64,000 nt of DNA from Sphingomonas glacialis (GTDB taxonomy: Bacteria; Pseudomonadota; Alphaproteobacteria; Sphingomonadales; Sphingomonadaceae): the NCBI RefSeq assembly GCF_006439055.1, contig NZ_RCZC01000002.1, forward strand, positions 915,220 through 979,219, written 5' to 3'. How positions within the stretch are numbered: position 1 is the first letter of the stretch; each line of letters opens with the position of its first letter. The notes beneath the pieces were generated by a model. It saw only the letters and a program-made list of their open reading frames with translations, had not been told where the DNA came from and searched no databases. Shown here piece by piece: positions 18,788-28,257 of the stretch. Both the position numbers and the translations under genes were made by a program.

Positions 18788-19570
18788 CTAGGCTCCTATA
18801 TGGGCGCGATCCCACAGAATCGCCAGCCCCTGAATTGTCAGGTCGGGTTCGACCACATCGAACATCGCGGTATGCTGCTCGAACAGGATCGCCAGGCCGC
18901 CCGTCGCGACGACCTTGATCGGCCGCCCGACCTCGGCCTTCATCCGCGCGACGAGCCCCTCGATCATCGCGACATAGCCCCAGAAGATGCCGATCTGCAT
19001 CTGGCTGACGGTGTCGCGGCCGATCACGCTGGCGGTCGCGGGGGCCTCGATCGCTATGCGCGGCAGCTTGGCGGCGGCGGTGACGAGCGCGTCGAGCGAC
19101 AAATTGATGCCCGGCGCGATGATCCCGCCTTTGTACGCTCCGGTATAATCGACGACGTCGAGCGTCGTTGCGGTGCCGAAATCAATCACGATCAGGTCGC
19201 CGGGGTGGCGGGCATGTGCCGCGATCATCGTCACGGCCCGATCGGCGCCGACGCTCTTGGGCTCGAGCACGTCGAGCGCCATGCCCCATTCGACCGGCGG
19301 CTCGCCCGCGACGAGCGGCTCGGTGTTGAAATACTTCCGCGCGAGCGTCTGGAGGTTGTGGAGCGCACGCGGGACGACGGTGGCGATGATCACCCCGGTT
19401 ACCGCCGCACGGTCATAGCCTTCGAGATTGAGCAGCTGGTGGAGCCACACCGCATATTCGTCGGCGGTCCGGCGCGGATCGGTGGCGATCCGCCAGCGTG
19501 CCTTGATCGCTTTGTCCTCGAGCAATGCGAAGACGATGTTGGTGTTGCCGGCATCGATCGCGAGCAGCAT
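18788..19570 (-). CDS. coaX: Type III pantothenate kinase
   Basis: A 260-residue cytoplasmic kinase for the first step of coenzyme A synthesis (pantothenate to phosphopantothenate, ATP-dependent). Family features: the N-terminal phosphate loop [28 protein letters not shown] near residue 110, [13 protein letters not shown] near 128 and [15 protein letters not shown] near 150. Type III enzymes are not feedback-inhibited by CoA and often need a monovalent cation. It follows birA by 30 bases and precedes rnj, as in related genomes. Confidence 0.97.
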   Translation of the reverse strand: MLLAIDAGNTNIVFALLEDKAIKARWRIATDPRRTADEYAVWLHQLLNLEGYDRAAVTGVIIATVVPRALHNLQTLARKYFNTEPLVAGEPPVEWGMALDVLEPKSVGADRAVTMIAAHARHPGDLIVIDFGTATTLDVVDYTGAYKGGIIAPGINLSLDALVTAAAKLPRIAIEAPATASVIGRDTVSQMQIGIFWGYVAMIEGLVARMKAEVGRPIKVVATGGLAILFEQHTAMFDVVEPDLTIQGLAILWDRAHIGA

Positions 19571-19600
19571 GGGCAGAGCCTTGTACGAACGGATGGGAAG

Positions 19601-20392
19601 CTAGATCAGAAACACGTCGCCGGCGTGAATGACACGGCTGCCGCCGTCCGCCAAGCGCAGGATGAGCGCGCCGTCGCCGTCGAGCCCGCCAAACAGGCCG
19701 TCGATCGCCTGGCCGTCGGGCAGCCGCGCGGTGAGCGCGGTGCCAACCGGGTGCGCGCGCTCGAGCCAGCGCGTGCGGATCGGCGCGAGGCCCTGCCCGC
19801 GCCAGATGGCGAGCCAGCGGGCAAAGGCTTCGGCGAGCGTTTCAGCGAAGTCGGCGGGGTCGGGTGTTGCGCCGTGGTCGGCGAGGCTGGTGGCGAGACG
19901 ATCAGTGTCGTCGGGGTGATGCGCGAGGTTAACGCCGATCCCGACGATCACTGCGTCCCCGGAGCGTTCGAGCAGAATGCCCGAAAGCTTCGCGCCGTCC
20001 AGAAGAAGGTCGTTGGGCCATTTGATCCACATCGTCGCCCCGGCGGAGGCCGGGGCCGCTGGCGCATCGCGCGCACCGGCCGGTGCGCGTCCCAACGCAG
20101 CGGCCCCGGCCTTCGCCGGGGCGACGGTATTCGTCAGATAGACGCGAACCACCTCTTCCAAGGCAATCGCAGCAACCAAAGCCAGTGTAGCCGCCGCCGG
20201 ATCCCCAGCGCGCACCCGCACCACCGTAGACCCGTAGAAATTCCCGACCGGCGAGGCCCAGACCCGCCCCTGCCGACCACGCCCGCCACTCTGCCGCTCG
20301 GCCCGCAGCCACAGCCCCTCCTCGGCGCCCGCAGCGGCGAGGAGGAGCATGTCAGCGTTCGTAGACCCCGTCTCGGCGACGGTGCGGATCAT
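19601..20392 (-). CDS. birA: Biotin-[acetyl-CoA-carboxylase] ligase with in-frame repeat insertion
   Basis: A 263-residue biotin protein ligase that charges biotin with AMP and attaches it to the carboxylase carrier lysine. It lacks the N-terminal DNA-binding domain of E. coli BirA. Motifs: GSTNADM, the biotin/AMP loop GGRGRQGRVW near residue 44, KWPNDLLLDGAKLSGIL and GIGVNLAHHP. About 31 residues ([20 protein letters not shown] onward) directly before the IKWPND motif are encoded by a 94-base palindromic repeat read in frame. Removing it would bring the length close to that of a typical short ligase. Start ATG 20392 is five bases after the nuoN stop, so the gene is coupled to complex I. Activity probably survives because the insert falls in a loop, but this is inference. 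Confidence 0.93.
   Translation of the reverse strand: MIRTVAETGSTNADMLLLAAAGAEEGLWLRAERQSGGRGRQGRVWASPVGNFYGSTVVRVRAGDPAAATLALVAAIALEEVVRVYLTNTVAPAKAGAAALGRAPAGARDAPAAPASAGATMWIKWPNDLLLDGAKLSGILLERSGDAVIVGIGVNLAHHPDDTDRLATSLADHGATPDPADFAETLAEAFARWLAIWRGQGLAPIRTRWLERAHPVGTALTARLPDGQAIDGLFGGLDGDGALILRLADGGSRVIHAGDVFLI
20033..20126. repeat. CGTCGCCCCGG palindromic element, copy 1 (inside birA)
   Basis: A 94-base element with arms CGTCGCCCCGGCGGAGGCCG and CGGCCTTCGCCGGGGCGACG at its ends and a variable centre. It is entirely inside birA and translated in frame. Other copies are at 23372, 47324, 49293/49386, 58947, 61103 and 63682. Confidence 0.95.
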
Positions 20393-20397
20393 CGCCG

Positions 20398-21837
20398 TCA
20401 GAACAGCGCCTTCGCCGCGAACATCGTCGCCACGCCGAGCGGTGCGAGCAGCAGCCACCCGATCGGCGACACGAACACCGCCGACACCGCGATCACCGCG
20501 CTCTCGACCGGCGTCGCACGGCCCGAATAGGCCTCGGCCGGATCGTCGAAATACATCACCTTGATGACGCGCAGATAATAATAGGCGCCGATCACCGATG
20601 CGACGAAGCCGACCACCGCCAGCGGATAGAGCCCCGCATTCACCGCCGCGGTGAACACCGCCAGCTTGGCGTTGAAGCCGAGCAGCGGCGGAATGCCCGC
20701 GAGCGAGAACATGAAGATCGCCATCGCCAGCGCCAGACCCGGCCGCGAGCGCGACAGGCCAGCCAGGCTCGCCAGCGTCTCGACCGGCTGGCCCTCGGCG
20801 TCCTTCATCTGCAGGACGACGACGAAGCTGCCGAGCGTCATCACGACATAGACGGTGAGGTAGAACAGCACCGAAGCGACGCCCTCCTGCGTGCCGGCGG
20901 CAAGACCGACGAGCAGGAAGCCCACATTGTTGATCGACGAATACGCGAGCAGCCGCTTGACGTTGGTCTGGCCGATCGCCGCAACCGCGCCGAAGATGAT
21001 TGACGCGAGCGCTGCGAAGATCACGATCTGGCGCCACTGGTCGGTCGCCGGGCCCATCGCCTCGATCGCGACGCGCACCGCGAGCGCGACCGCCGCAACC
21101 TTCGGCGCCGAAGCGAAGAAGGTCGTAACCGGGGTCGGCGCGCCTTCGTACACGTCGGGCGTCCACATGTGGAACGGCACTGCGCTCATCTTGAAGGCAA
21201 GACCCGCAAACACGAAAACCAAGCCGAAGGTCAGTCCAAGCGAATGGCCCGCGCCATACGCCGTCGCGATCGACGAGAAGAGCGTCGTGCCGCTGAAGCC
21301 GTACACCAGGCTGATACCGTAGAGCAGGATCCCGCTCGCCAGCGCGCCGAGCACGAAATACTTGAGGCCCGCTTCAGCCGACCGCGTGTCGCGCCGCATG
21401 AAGCTCGCCAGCACATAGGCCGCGAGGCTCTGCAGCTCGAGACCGACATAGAGCGTCAGCAGATCGCCCGCCGACACCATCATGCCCATGCCTGCTGCCG
21501 ACAGCAGGATCAGCACCGGATATTCGGGACGCAGATCGTCCCCGCGCCCCTGCGCGAAGAAGCGCGGCGCGATCAGGATCGCAACCGCCGAGGCGACGTA
21601 GATCAGCACCTTGGCGTAAGCCGCAAAGGCATCGGCGCGGTACAGACCTTCGAACGCAGCGCCACCCTTGGACGCCGGCCCGAGCAGCGCCAGCCCGGCG
21701 CCGATCAGCACCGCGACCGAGGCCCACGACACCAGCCGGGTCGAGCCCTGCCCGCCCCAGGCGGACACCAGCATCAGAGCAATCGCACCTGCCGCGAGCA
21801 CCAGTTCGGGCAGCGTCATCAACAGCGAAGCGTTCAT
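20398..21837 (-). CDS. nuoN: NADH-quinone oxidoreductase subunit N
   Basis: A 479-residue antiporter-like membrane subunit of complex I, carrying one of the proton channels of the membrane arm. About fourteen hydrophobic segments are visible. Conserved blocks include LLTLYVGLELQSLAAYVL (essential Glu near residue 131), KYFVLGALASGILLYGISL, FKMSAVPFHMWTPDVYEGAP with the key lysine and YSSINNVGFLLVGLA. Length is normal. Its ATG overlaps the nuoM stop as ATGA, and birA follows after five bases. Confidence 0.98.
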   Translation of the reverse strand: MNASLLMTLPELVLAAGAIALMLVSAWGGQGSTRLVSWASVAVLIGAGLALLGPASKGGAAFEGLYRADAFAAYAKVLIYVASAVAILIAPRFFAQGRGDDLRPEYPVLILLSAAGMGMMVSAGDLLTLYVGLELQSLAAYVLASFMRRDTRSAEAGLKYFVLGALASGILLYGISLVYGFSGTTLFSSIATAYGAGHSLGLTFGLVFVFAGLAFKMSAVPFHMWTPDVYEGAPTPVTTFFASAPKVAAVALAVRVAIEAMGPATDQWRQIVIFAALASIIFGAVAAIGQTNVKRLLAYSSINNVGFLLVGLAAGTQEGVASVLFYLTVYVVMTLGSFVVVLQMKDAEGQPVETLASLAGLSRSRPGLALAMAIFMFSLAGIPPLLGFNAKLAVFTAAVNAGLYPLAVVGFVASVIGAYYYLRVIKVMYFDDPAEAYSGRATPVESAVIAVSAVFVSPIGWLLLAPLGVATMFAAKALF

Positions 21838-23363
21838 GGCCGTGCCTCCGCATGTGCCGCGGGTGTGGCCGGAGCCTTGCCCGGCGTCGGCAGCGAGTCA
21901 CCCTTGGGCGTCGCGCGTGCGATCCGTGCCTCGAGCGTCGCGACATCGCTGCGCATCGGGGCGAGGAAGCTCTCGGGGTAGACGCCCATCCACAGAGCGA
22001 CCGCAGCGATCGGTGCAAGCAATGCCATTTCGCGCAGGCTGATGTCCTTCATCGCACGGACGTCGTCATGGACGATCTCGCCGAAGACGACACGGCGGTA
22101 GAGGTAGAGCATGTAGGCGGCACCCAGGATGATGCCCGTCGTGCAGAGCAAGGTGGCAATGGTGGAAACGCGGTAGGTCCCGGCGAGCGAGAGGAACTCA
22201 CCGACGAAGCCGCTAGTCCCCGGCAGGCCGATCGAGGCCATCGTGAAGAACAGGAACAGCAAGGCGTAGCGCGGCATGTTGATCGCCAGACCACCATAGC
22301 GCGAGATCTCGCGGGTATGCAGCCGGTCATAGATCACGCCGACGCACAGGAACAAGGCCGCCGAGACGAGGCCATGCGACAGCATGACGATCATCGCGCC
22401 CTCGATGCCCTGCCGGTTGAAGGCGAACAGGCCGATCGTCACGATCGCCATATGCGCGACCGACGAATAGGCGATCAGCTTCTTCATGTCGGACTGCACC
22501 AACGCGACGAGCGAGGTGTAGATCACCGCCACGGCCGACAGCGCTAGGATCAGCCAGGTCAGCTGTGCCGACGCTTCGGGGAACATCGGCAGCGAGAAGC
22601 GCAGAAAGCCGTATCCGCCGAGCTTGAGCAACACGCCCGCCAGGATCACCGACCCTGCGGTCGGCGCCTGGACGTGCGCGTCGGGAAGCCAGGTGTGGAA
22701 CGGCCACATCGGCATCTTGACGGCGAACGAGGCGAAGAAGGCGAGCCACAGCCAGGTCTGCACCTGCACCGGGAAATCTGTGTTGAGCAGCGTCGGAATG
22801 TCCGAGGTGCCGGCGAAATTCACCATCCACAGCATCGCGACGAGCATCAGCAGCGAGCCGAGCAGCGTGTAGAGGAAGAATTTGTACGACGCGTAGATCC
22901 GGTTCGCACCGCCCCAGATGCCGATGATCAGGTACATCGGGATCAGGCCGGCTTCGAAGAAGATGTAGAACAGGAACAGGTCCTGCGCCGCGAAGGTGCC
23001 GATCATCAGCACTTCGGTGATCAGGAACGCGGCCATATATTCCTGGACGCGCTTCTCGATCGCGACCCAGCTCGCGCCGATGCAGATCGGCATCAGGAAG
23101 ACGCTGAGCATGACCAGCAGAAGCGCAAAGCCGTCTAGGCCGAGCTTCCAGCTGAACACGCCGAGGCTGCCGGCATTCTCGACGAACTGCCACTGCGGCC
23201 CGCCGATGTCGAAGGTCGACCACAGACCGATCCCGAGCACGAAATCGATCAGCGTCGCGATCAGCGCGATCCAGCGTGCGCCCTGCGCACTGACGAAGAG
23301 GCACGCGACCGCCGCAAGCGCGGGGATGGCGAGCATCACGGAGAGGATGGGGAAGCCGGTCAT
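21834..23363 (-). CDS. nuoM: NADH-quinone oxidoreductase subunit M
   Basis: A 509-residue antiporter-like membrane subunit of complex I. Fourteen or so hydrophobic segments are visible. Hallmarks are FYIFFEAGLIPMYLIIGIWG (essential Glu), SFAVKMPMWPFHTWLPDAHV (key lysine), LLKLGGYGFLRFSLPMFP and YSSVAHMAIVTIGLF. The C-terminus has a short proline/alanine-rich cytoplasmic tail (about 25 residues). The start ATG 23363 lies eight bases after the end of palindromic element copy 2, whose arm GGTGACGGGG supplies the only purine-rich stretch before it. The stop overlaps nuoN. Confidence 0.98.
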   Translation of the reverse strand: MTGFPILSVMLAIPALAAVACLFVSAQGARWIALIATLIDFVLGIGLWSTFDIGGPQWQFVENAGSLGVFSWKLGLDGFALLLVMLSVFLMPICIGASWVAIEKRVQEYMAAFLITEVLMIGTFAAQDLFLFYIFFEAGLIPMYLIIGIWGGANRIYASYKFFLYTLLGSLLMLVAMLWMVNFAGTSDIPTLLNTDFPVQVQTWLWLAFFASFAVKMPMWPFHTWLPDAHVQAPTAGSVILAGVLLKLGGYGFLRFSLPMFPEASAQLTWLILALSAVAVIYTSLVALVQSDMKKLIAYSSVAHMAIVTIGLFAFNRQGIEGAMIVMLSHGLVSAALFLCVGVIYDRLHTREISRYGGLAINMPRYALLFLFFTMASIGLPGTSGFVGEFLSLAGTYRVSTIATLLCTTGIILGAAYMLYLYRRVVFGEIVHDDVRAMKDISLREMALLAPIAAVALWMGVYPESFLAPMRSDVATLEARIARATPKGDSLPTPGKAPATPAAHAEARP

Positions 23364-23371
23364 TATATCCC

Positions 23372-23501
23372 CGTCACCCCGGCGAAGGCCGGGGTCGCTG
23401 CGTTGGTGTGTCCGGCGTCAGCCACTTGCGGCTGGCCGGCCCCGGCCTGCGGGGTCCCCAAAAAGTAATACTTTTTGGGGTGCCCCGGCGCCGGGGCGAC
23501 G
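23372..23501. repeat. CGTCGCCCCGG palindromic element, copy 2 (nuoL-nuoM gap)
   Basis: A 130-base copy filling most of the 154-base gap between nuoL and nuoM. It is longer than its relatives because a second small palindrome is nested near one end (23456-23480). One arm (CGTCACCCCGGCGAAGGCCG on the plus strand) lies just before the nuoM start. Confidence 0.93.
23456..23480. repeat. Perfect nested hairpin with A/T tracts
   Basis: Arms CCCCAAAAAGTA and TACTTTTTGGGG pair perfectly around a single base. It lies inside repeat copy 2 in the nuoL-nuoM spacer. The T-tract is inside the stem, so it is not a standard intrinsic terminator. It could affect RNA folding or processing between the two largest membrane-subunit genes. 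Confidence 0.85.
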
Positions 23502-23517
23502 AATGAGAGGCGCGCGC

Positions 23518-25656
23518 TCATCGCGTGATCGCCCAGGTGACGGCGCCGGTCAGACCGAGCAACATGACAAAGGCATAAGTGTAGACATATCCAGTTTGCA
23601 GCTTTCCAGCGACGCGCGAGCCTTGCGACACGACCCAGGCCGAGCCGTTGGGGCCGAGCCGGTCGATCGTCTTCTCGTCACCGCGGTGCCAGAAGAAGCG
23701 GCCGATGGCGAAAGCGGGTTTGACGAAGAGCAGATTGTAGAGCTCGTCGAAATACCATTTGTTGAGCAGGAAGTCGTAGACCGGGGCATAGGTCTCGGCG
23801 AGCTTCCGCGGCGCGTGTGGCGAGCGGATGTAGAAGATGTAGGCGCCGAGCAACCCGGTCAGCATCGCGATCGACGCCGACAGTTTCACACCCAGCGGCA
23901 CTTCGTGCATCGCGTGCATCAGATGCTCGCGGAACGCGATCGCGCCGTGCCAATATTCCTCGCCCGCGGTCGGCTCGATGAAATAGCCGTGGAACACGAA
24001 GCCCGCAGCGATCGCGCCGATCGACAGGATGATCAGCGGCAGCAGGATCGGGAACGGGCTCTCATGCGGATGATAGCCGCCCGTGCCGTCGCCATGCGTG
24101 GTGAACACCGGATGCGCCTGGACGACGTGGCCGTGATCGTGACCATGCGGCTCGCTGCCCTGCCCTTCCTCGGCGGCTTCGCCGTGGTGCGCATGCGCTG
24201 CGGTCGTACCGTGATCGTCGTGACCGGCGTCATGGCCGTGGCCATGCGCGTCGTGGATCGCGTGCTGGATATGCTCGGACTGCTCCCAGCGCGGCTTGCC
24301 CCAGAAGGTCAGGAACATCAGGCGCCACGAGTAGAAGCTCGTCAGCAGAGCGACGATGATCCCGACGATCGACGCGCCATGCTGGCCCGAAGCCCATGCC
24401 GCCTCGATGATCGCATCCTTCGAATGGAAGCCCGCAAAACCGATCGCGAGCGGGTTGCCGAACACGGCCGGAATCCCGACGCCGGTGATCGCCAGCGTGC
24501 CCATCATCATCCCCCAGAAGGTTACGGGGATGCTTTTCCGCAGGCCGCCATAATAGCGCATGTCCTGCTCGTGATGCATCGAGTGGATCACCGAACCGGC
24601 GCCAAGGAACAGCAAAGCCTTGAAGAAGGCGTGCGTGAAGAGGTGGAACATCGCGGCGCCATAAGCACCACAGCCAGCAGCGAAGAACATGTAGCCCAGC
24701 TGCGAGCAGGTCGAATAGGCGATGACGCGCTTGATGTCGGTCTGCACCAGCCCGACCGTCGCTGCGAACAGGCACGTTGCGGCACCCACCGTCATCACGA
24801 CGGTCAGCGCGAACGGCGAGGTTTCGAACATCGGCGACAGGCGGCACACCATGAACACGCCCGCGGTGACCATCGTCGCCGCGTGGATCAGCGCCGACAC
24901 CGGGGTCGGGCCTTCCATCGCGTCGGGCAACCAGGTGTGGAGCCCGAGCTGCGCCGACTTGCCCATCGCGCCGACGAACAGCAGCAGGCAGAGCACCGTC
25001 ATCGTATCGAAGCGGCCGCCGAAGAAGCCGATCGTCGATCCGGCCATCCCCGGCGCGAGCCGCAGGATCTCGGGGATCGAGACGGTGTTGAACACCAGAT
25101 AGGTGCCGAAGATGCCGAGCATGAAGCCGAGATCGCCGACGCGGTTGACGACGAACGCCTTGATCGCTGCGGCGTTGGCGCTGGGTTTCCGGAACCAGAA
25201 ACCGATCAGGAGGTAGGATGCGAGACCCACGCCTTCCCAGCCGAAGAACATCTGGACGAGGTTGTCGGCGGTCACGAGCATCAGCATCGCGAAGGTGAAC
25301 AGCGAAAGGTACGCGAAGAACCGCGGCTGGTCGGGGTCCTCCTCCATATAGCCCCAGCTATACAGATGGACGAGCGCCGAGACCGACGTGACGACGACGA
25401 GCATCACCGCGGTCAGCGCGTCGACACGCAGCGACCAGTCGATCCGCATGTCGCCCGAATGGATCCAGTCGAGCACCGGCGTGACGGTCACCTCGCCGCC
25501 GCTGAGATACGGGATGAACACCATCCAGCTCAGGATCGCGGCGATGAACAGCGCAGCCGTTGTGACGACCTTCGGCAGGATCGCGCCGAAGCTCTTGTTC
25601 GCGAAGCCCGCGACGATCGCCGCGAGCAGCGGCAGGAAGACGATGAAGAGGATCAC
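23518..25656 (-). CDS. nuoL: NADH-quinone oxidoreductase subunit L with histidine-rich insertion
   Basis: A 712-residue subunit at the distal end of the complex I membrane arm, with proton-channel core and the long lateral helix. Motifs: FFGWEGVGLASYLLIGFWF (essential Glu), SAQLGLHTWLPDAMEGPTPV, MVTAGVFMVCRLSPMFE and YSTCSQLGYMFFAAGCGAYG. Residues about 460-530 are a loop rich in His, Gly and acidic residues (HDAHGHGHDAGHDDHG and HGHDHGHVVQAH) in a position where many homologues have a shorter linker. The start is GTG 25656, five bases after nuoK. The downstream gap to nuoM holds a palindromic element. Confidence 0.98.
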   Translation of the reverse strand: MILFIVFLPLLAAIVAGFANKSFGAILPKVVTTAALFIAAILSWMVFIPYLSGGEVTVTPVLDWIHSGDMRIDWSLRVDALTAVMLVVVTSVSALVHLYSWGYMEEDPDQPRFFAYLSLFTFAMLMLVTADNLVQMFFGWEGVGLASYLLIGFWFRKPSANAAAIKAFVVNRVGDLGFMLGIFGTYLVFNTVSIPEILRLAPGMAGSTIGFFGGRFDTMTVLCLLLFVGAMGKSAQLGLHTWLPDAMEGPTPVSALIHAATMVTAGVFMVCRLSPMFETSPFALTVVMTVGAATCLFAATVGLVQTDIKRVIAYSTCSQLGYMFFAAGCGAYGAAMFHLFTHAFFKALLFLGAGSVIHSMHHEQDMRYYGGLRKSIPVTFWGMMMGTLAITGVGIPAVFGNPLAIGFAGFHSKDAIIEAAWASGQHGASIVGIIVALLTSFYSWRLMFLTFWGKPRWEQSEHIQHAIHDAHGHGHDAGHDDHGTTAAHAHHGEAAEEGQGSEPHGHDHGHVVQAHPVFTTHGDGTGGYHPHESPFPILLPLIILSIGAIAAGFVFHGYFIEPTAGEEYWHGAIAFREHLMHAMHEVPLGVKLSASIAMLTGLLGAYIFYIRSPHAPRKLAETYAPVYDFLLNKWYFDELYNLLFVKPAFAIGRFFWHRGDEKTIDRLGPNGSAWVVSQGSRVAGKLQTGYVYTYAFVMLLGLTGAVTWAITR

Positions 25657-25661
25657 GAAAT

Positions 25662-25967
25662 TTACCCCTGCATCCGGTTGGCGTCGTCGACCGAGATCGT
25701 CCCGCGGCTACGGAAATAGATGACGAGAATGGCGAGACCGATCGCGGCCTCACCCGCCGCGACGGTCAGCACGAACATCGCGAACACCTGGCCGACGAGA
25801 TCGTCGAGATACCCCGAGAAGGCGACGAAGTTGAGGTTCACCGCGAGCAGGATCAGCTCGACCGCCATCAGCATGACGATGAGGTTTTTGCGGTTGGCGA
25901 TGATGCCGAGCACGCCGAGCGCGAACAGGATCGCGCCGACCACGAGATAATGGCCGAGACCAATCAC
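25662..25967 (-). CDS. nuoK: NADH-quinone oxidoreductase subunit K
   Basis: A 101-residue complex I membrane subunit with three hydrophobic segments. The two conserved intramembrane glutamates used in proton transfer are visible in [20 protein letters not shown] and [16 protein letters not shown]. The GTG start at 25967 overlaps the nuoJ stop as GTGA, and nuoL follows after five bases. Normal length for the family. Confidence 0.98.
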   Translation of the reverse strand: MIGLGHYLVVGAILFALGVLGIIANRKNLIVMLMAVELILLAVNLNFVAFSGYLDDLVGQVFAMFVLTVAAGEAAIGLAILVIYFRSRGTISVDDANRMQG

Positions 25968-26575
25968 AGCTCAATTCCCTTGCCGACGGTGGGTTGCGTG
26001 TTGCGCGTGGCATCCTGCGGACGCCGTGCGTTCTGGCGGCTGACATTCTGCGCGCGCGCACCCTTGCGCTCGCGGTGCGTCAGCACGATCGCACCGATCA
26101 TCGCGACGAGCAGCACGAGCCCCGCGCCCTCGAACACGAACAGATAGCGCGTGTAGAGCAGCATCCCGAGCGCCTCGATGTTGGGCACCGTGTCCGGCGT
26201 CGGCGCGGCGCGGCGCGCGAGCTCGATCTTGCCGGCGCTCCAGGCACCGAACGCGACCATGATCTCGGCGGCGAGGCCGACCGCGAACACGGCGCCGATC
26301 GCCGCATATTTGGCGAAACCGGCGCGCAGCTCGGCGAAATCGATGTTGAGCATCATCACGACGAACAGGAACAGCACCGCGACCGCGCCGACATACACGA
26401 TGACGAGCAGCATCGCGATGAACTCGGCGCCGACGAGCACCATCAGCCCTGCGGCGTTGAAGAAGGCCAGGATCAGCCACAGCACGGCGTGCACCGGATT
26501 GCGCGCGGTGATGGTCAGCGCGGCGGACGCGATGACCATGAACGCGAACAGGTAAAAGGCGATTGCTTGGATCAC
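25964..26575 (-). CDS. nuoJ: NADH-quinone oxidoreductase subunit J
   Basis: A 203-residue complex I membrane subunit with five hydrophobic segments, including the conserved third helix region [20 protein letters not shown] that contains the pi-bulge tyrosine/glycine motif. The C-terminal 30 residues are basic and variable. The start is GTG 26575, 33 bases after nuoI. The stop overlaps nuoK as GTGA. Confidence 0.97.
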   Translation of the reverse strand: MIQAIAFYLFAFMVIASAALTITARNPVHAVLWLILAFFNAAGLMVLVGAEFIAMLLVIVYVGAVAVLFLFVVMMLNIDFAELRAGFAKYAAIGAVFAVGLAAEIMVAFGAWSAGKIELARRAAPTPDTVPNIEALGMLLYTRYLFVFEGAGLVLLVAMIGAIVLTHRERKGARAQNVSRQNARRPQDATRNTQPTVGKGIEL

Positions 26576-26608
26576 GGAATCAGTGGGCCCCTCTAAGTCG
26601 CGTGGCGC

Positions 26609-27094
26609 TTAACGGTACGGTGCATCGGCGGCAAGGTTCGCCGCGATGGCGCTTTCCCAGCGGTCGCCGTTGGCGAGCAGTTTCGCCTTGTCGTAGATCA
26701 GCTCTTCGCGCGTTTCGGTCGCATATTCGAAGTTCGGGCCTTCGACGACGGCGTCGACCGGGCAGGCTTCCTGGCACAGGCCGCAGAAGATGCACTTGGT
26801 CATGTCGATGTCGTAGCGCGTCGTGCGGCGGCTGCCGTCGTCGCGCGGCTCGGCCTCGATCGTGATCGCCTGTGCCGGGCACACCGCTTCGCACAGCTTG
26901 CACGCGATGCAGCGTTCCTCGCCGTTCGGATAGCGCCGCAGCACGTGCTCACCGCGGAAGCGTGGGCTCAGCGGGTTCTTTTCGAACGGATAGTTGATCG
27001 TCGCCTTGGCCTTGAAGAAATATTTCAAGGTCAGCGTGTGCGCCTTGAGAAATTCCCAGAGCGTGTACGACTTGATGATCTGCCCGATGTTCAC
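26609..27094 (-). CDS. nuoI: NADH-quinone oxidoreductase subunit I
   Basis: A 161-residue peripheral-arm subunit holding two 4Fe-4S clusters (N6a and N6b). The two ferredoxin motifs are [12 protein letters not shown] and [12 protein letters not shown], each with following proline, and the N-terminus contains the amphipathic helix [16 protein letters not shown] chose GTG 27094 ([10 protein letters not shown]) because it overlaps the nuoH stop as GTGA and has GGAGAAG upstream. An ATG 39 bases further upstream would add residues encoded by the nuoH end. Confidence 0.97.
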   Translation of the reverse strand: MNIGQIIKSYTLWEFLKAHTLTLKYFFKAKATINYPFEKNPLSPRFRGEHVLRRYPNGEERCIACKLCEAVCPAQAITIEAEPRDDGSRRTTRYDIDMTKCIFCGLCQEACPVDAVVEGPNFEYATETREELIYDKAKLLANGDRWESAIAANLAADAPYR

Positions 27095-28257
27095 GAGCGC
27101 TTCTCCGACTGGTTCGCGGACGCGGCCCGGCACACGCCATCGGTCGGATAGCGTGGACGGCCGTCATCGTAGAGATATTGCTTGGTATGGACTCGGTCCT
27201 GCGGGGCGCACTCGGTGCCGACGCGGGTGAGCATCAGCACACCCGAGACGAGGAACACCCAGAACAGCGACAGCGGGAGGAAAATCTTCCAGCCCAGCCG
27301 CATCAGCTGGTCGTAGCGGTAGCGCGGGACGGTCGCCTTCACCCAGCTGAACAGGAAGAAGAACAGGCCCATCTTGAGCAGCAGCCAGATAATCCCCGGC
27401 ACGAGGTAAAGCGGCGCCCAGTTGAACGGCGGCAGATACCCGCCCCAGAACAGCGTCGCATTGAGCGCGCACATCAGGATGACGTTGGCATATTCACCGA
27501 GCCAGAACAGCGCGAACGACATCGACGAATATTCGGTCTGATACCCGGCGACGAGTTCGCTTTCCGCCTCGGTCAGATCGAACGGCGCACGCTGCGTCTC
27601 GGCGAGCGACGAGATGAAGAACATCACCGCCATCGGGAACAGCAACGGGTTGATGAAGAAGCCGTTGACGATGCCGAGGCCCATGCCGCGCTGCGCCTCG
27701 ACGATGTTCGTCAGGTTGAAGCTGCCGGTCCACAGCACGACCGAGATGAGGATGAAGCCGATCGCGACTTCGTAACTCACCATCTGGGCGGCCGCGCGGA
27801 TCGCCGAATAGAACGGATATTTCGAGTTCGACGCCCAGCCGGCGAGGATGATGCCATAGACGCCGAGCGACGACGCCGCGAGCACATAGAGCAGACCGAC
27901 ATTGATATTGGCGACTGCGGCGCGCTGATCGAACGGCACCACCGCCCATACGATCAACGCGACCGTGAAGGTGATGATCGGCGCGAGCAGGAACAGCGCC
28001 TTGTTCGACGCGGTCGGGATGATGGTTTCCTGGAGGAAAACCTTCAGACCGTCGGCAAACGACTGGAGCAGACCGAACGGCCCGACGACGTTGGGGCCGC
28101 GACGCAGCGCCATCGACGCCCAGATCTTGCGATCGGCATAGATGATCATCGCGACCGCGAGCATCAGCGGCAGCGCGATGACAAGAATGTCGATCAGCGT
28201 CGCGACGAACCAGGCCCAGCCGAACGGCAGGCCGAGATAGGTAAACCAGGAGGTCAT
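27091..28257 (-). CDS. nuoH: NADH-quinone oxidoreductase subunit H
   Basis: A 388-residue membrane subunit that forms much of the quinone chamber. About eight hydrophobic segments are visible. Typical blocks: ERKIWAS-like [40 protein letters not shown] (conserved acidic quinone-site loop) and [13 protein letters not shown]. After the last helix is a polar tail of about 40 residues with two cysteines (TECAPQDR and DGVCRAAS), longer than in E. coli. Its ATG overlaps the nuoG stop as ATGA. Confidence 0.98.
   Translation of the reverse strand: MTSWFTYLGLPFGWAWFVATLIDILVIALPLMLAVAMIIYADRKIWASMALRRGPNVVGPFGLLQSFADGLKVFLQETIIPTASNKALFLLAPIITFTVALIVWAVVPFDQRAAVANINVGLLYVLAASSLGVYGIILAGWASNSKYPFYSAIRAAAQMVSYEVAIGFILISVVLWTGSFNLTNIVEAQRGMGLGIVNGFFINPLLFPMAVMFFISSLAETQRAPFDLTEAESELVAGYQTEYSSMSFALFWLGEYANVILMCALNATLFWGGYLPPFNWAPLYLVPGIIWLLLKMGLFFFLFSWVKATVPRYRYDQLMRLGWKIFLPLSLFWVFLVSGVLMLTRVGTECAPQDRVHTKQYLYDDGRPRYPTDGVCRAASANQSEKRS

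Noticed and set aside
22996..25719. A 907-codon plus-strand frame opposite nuoL
   Set aside because: Antisense shadow of nuoL; histidine and arginine rich, no domain.
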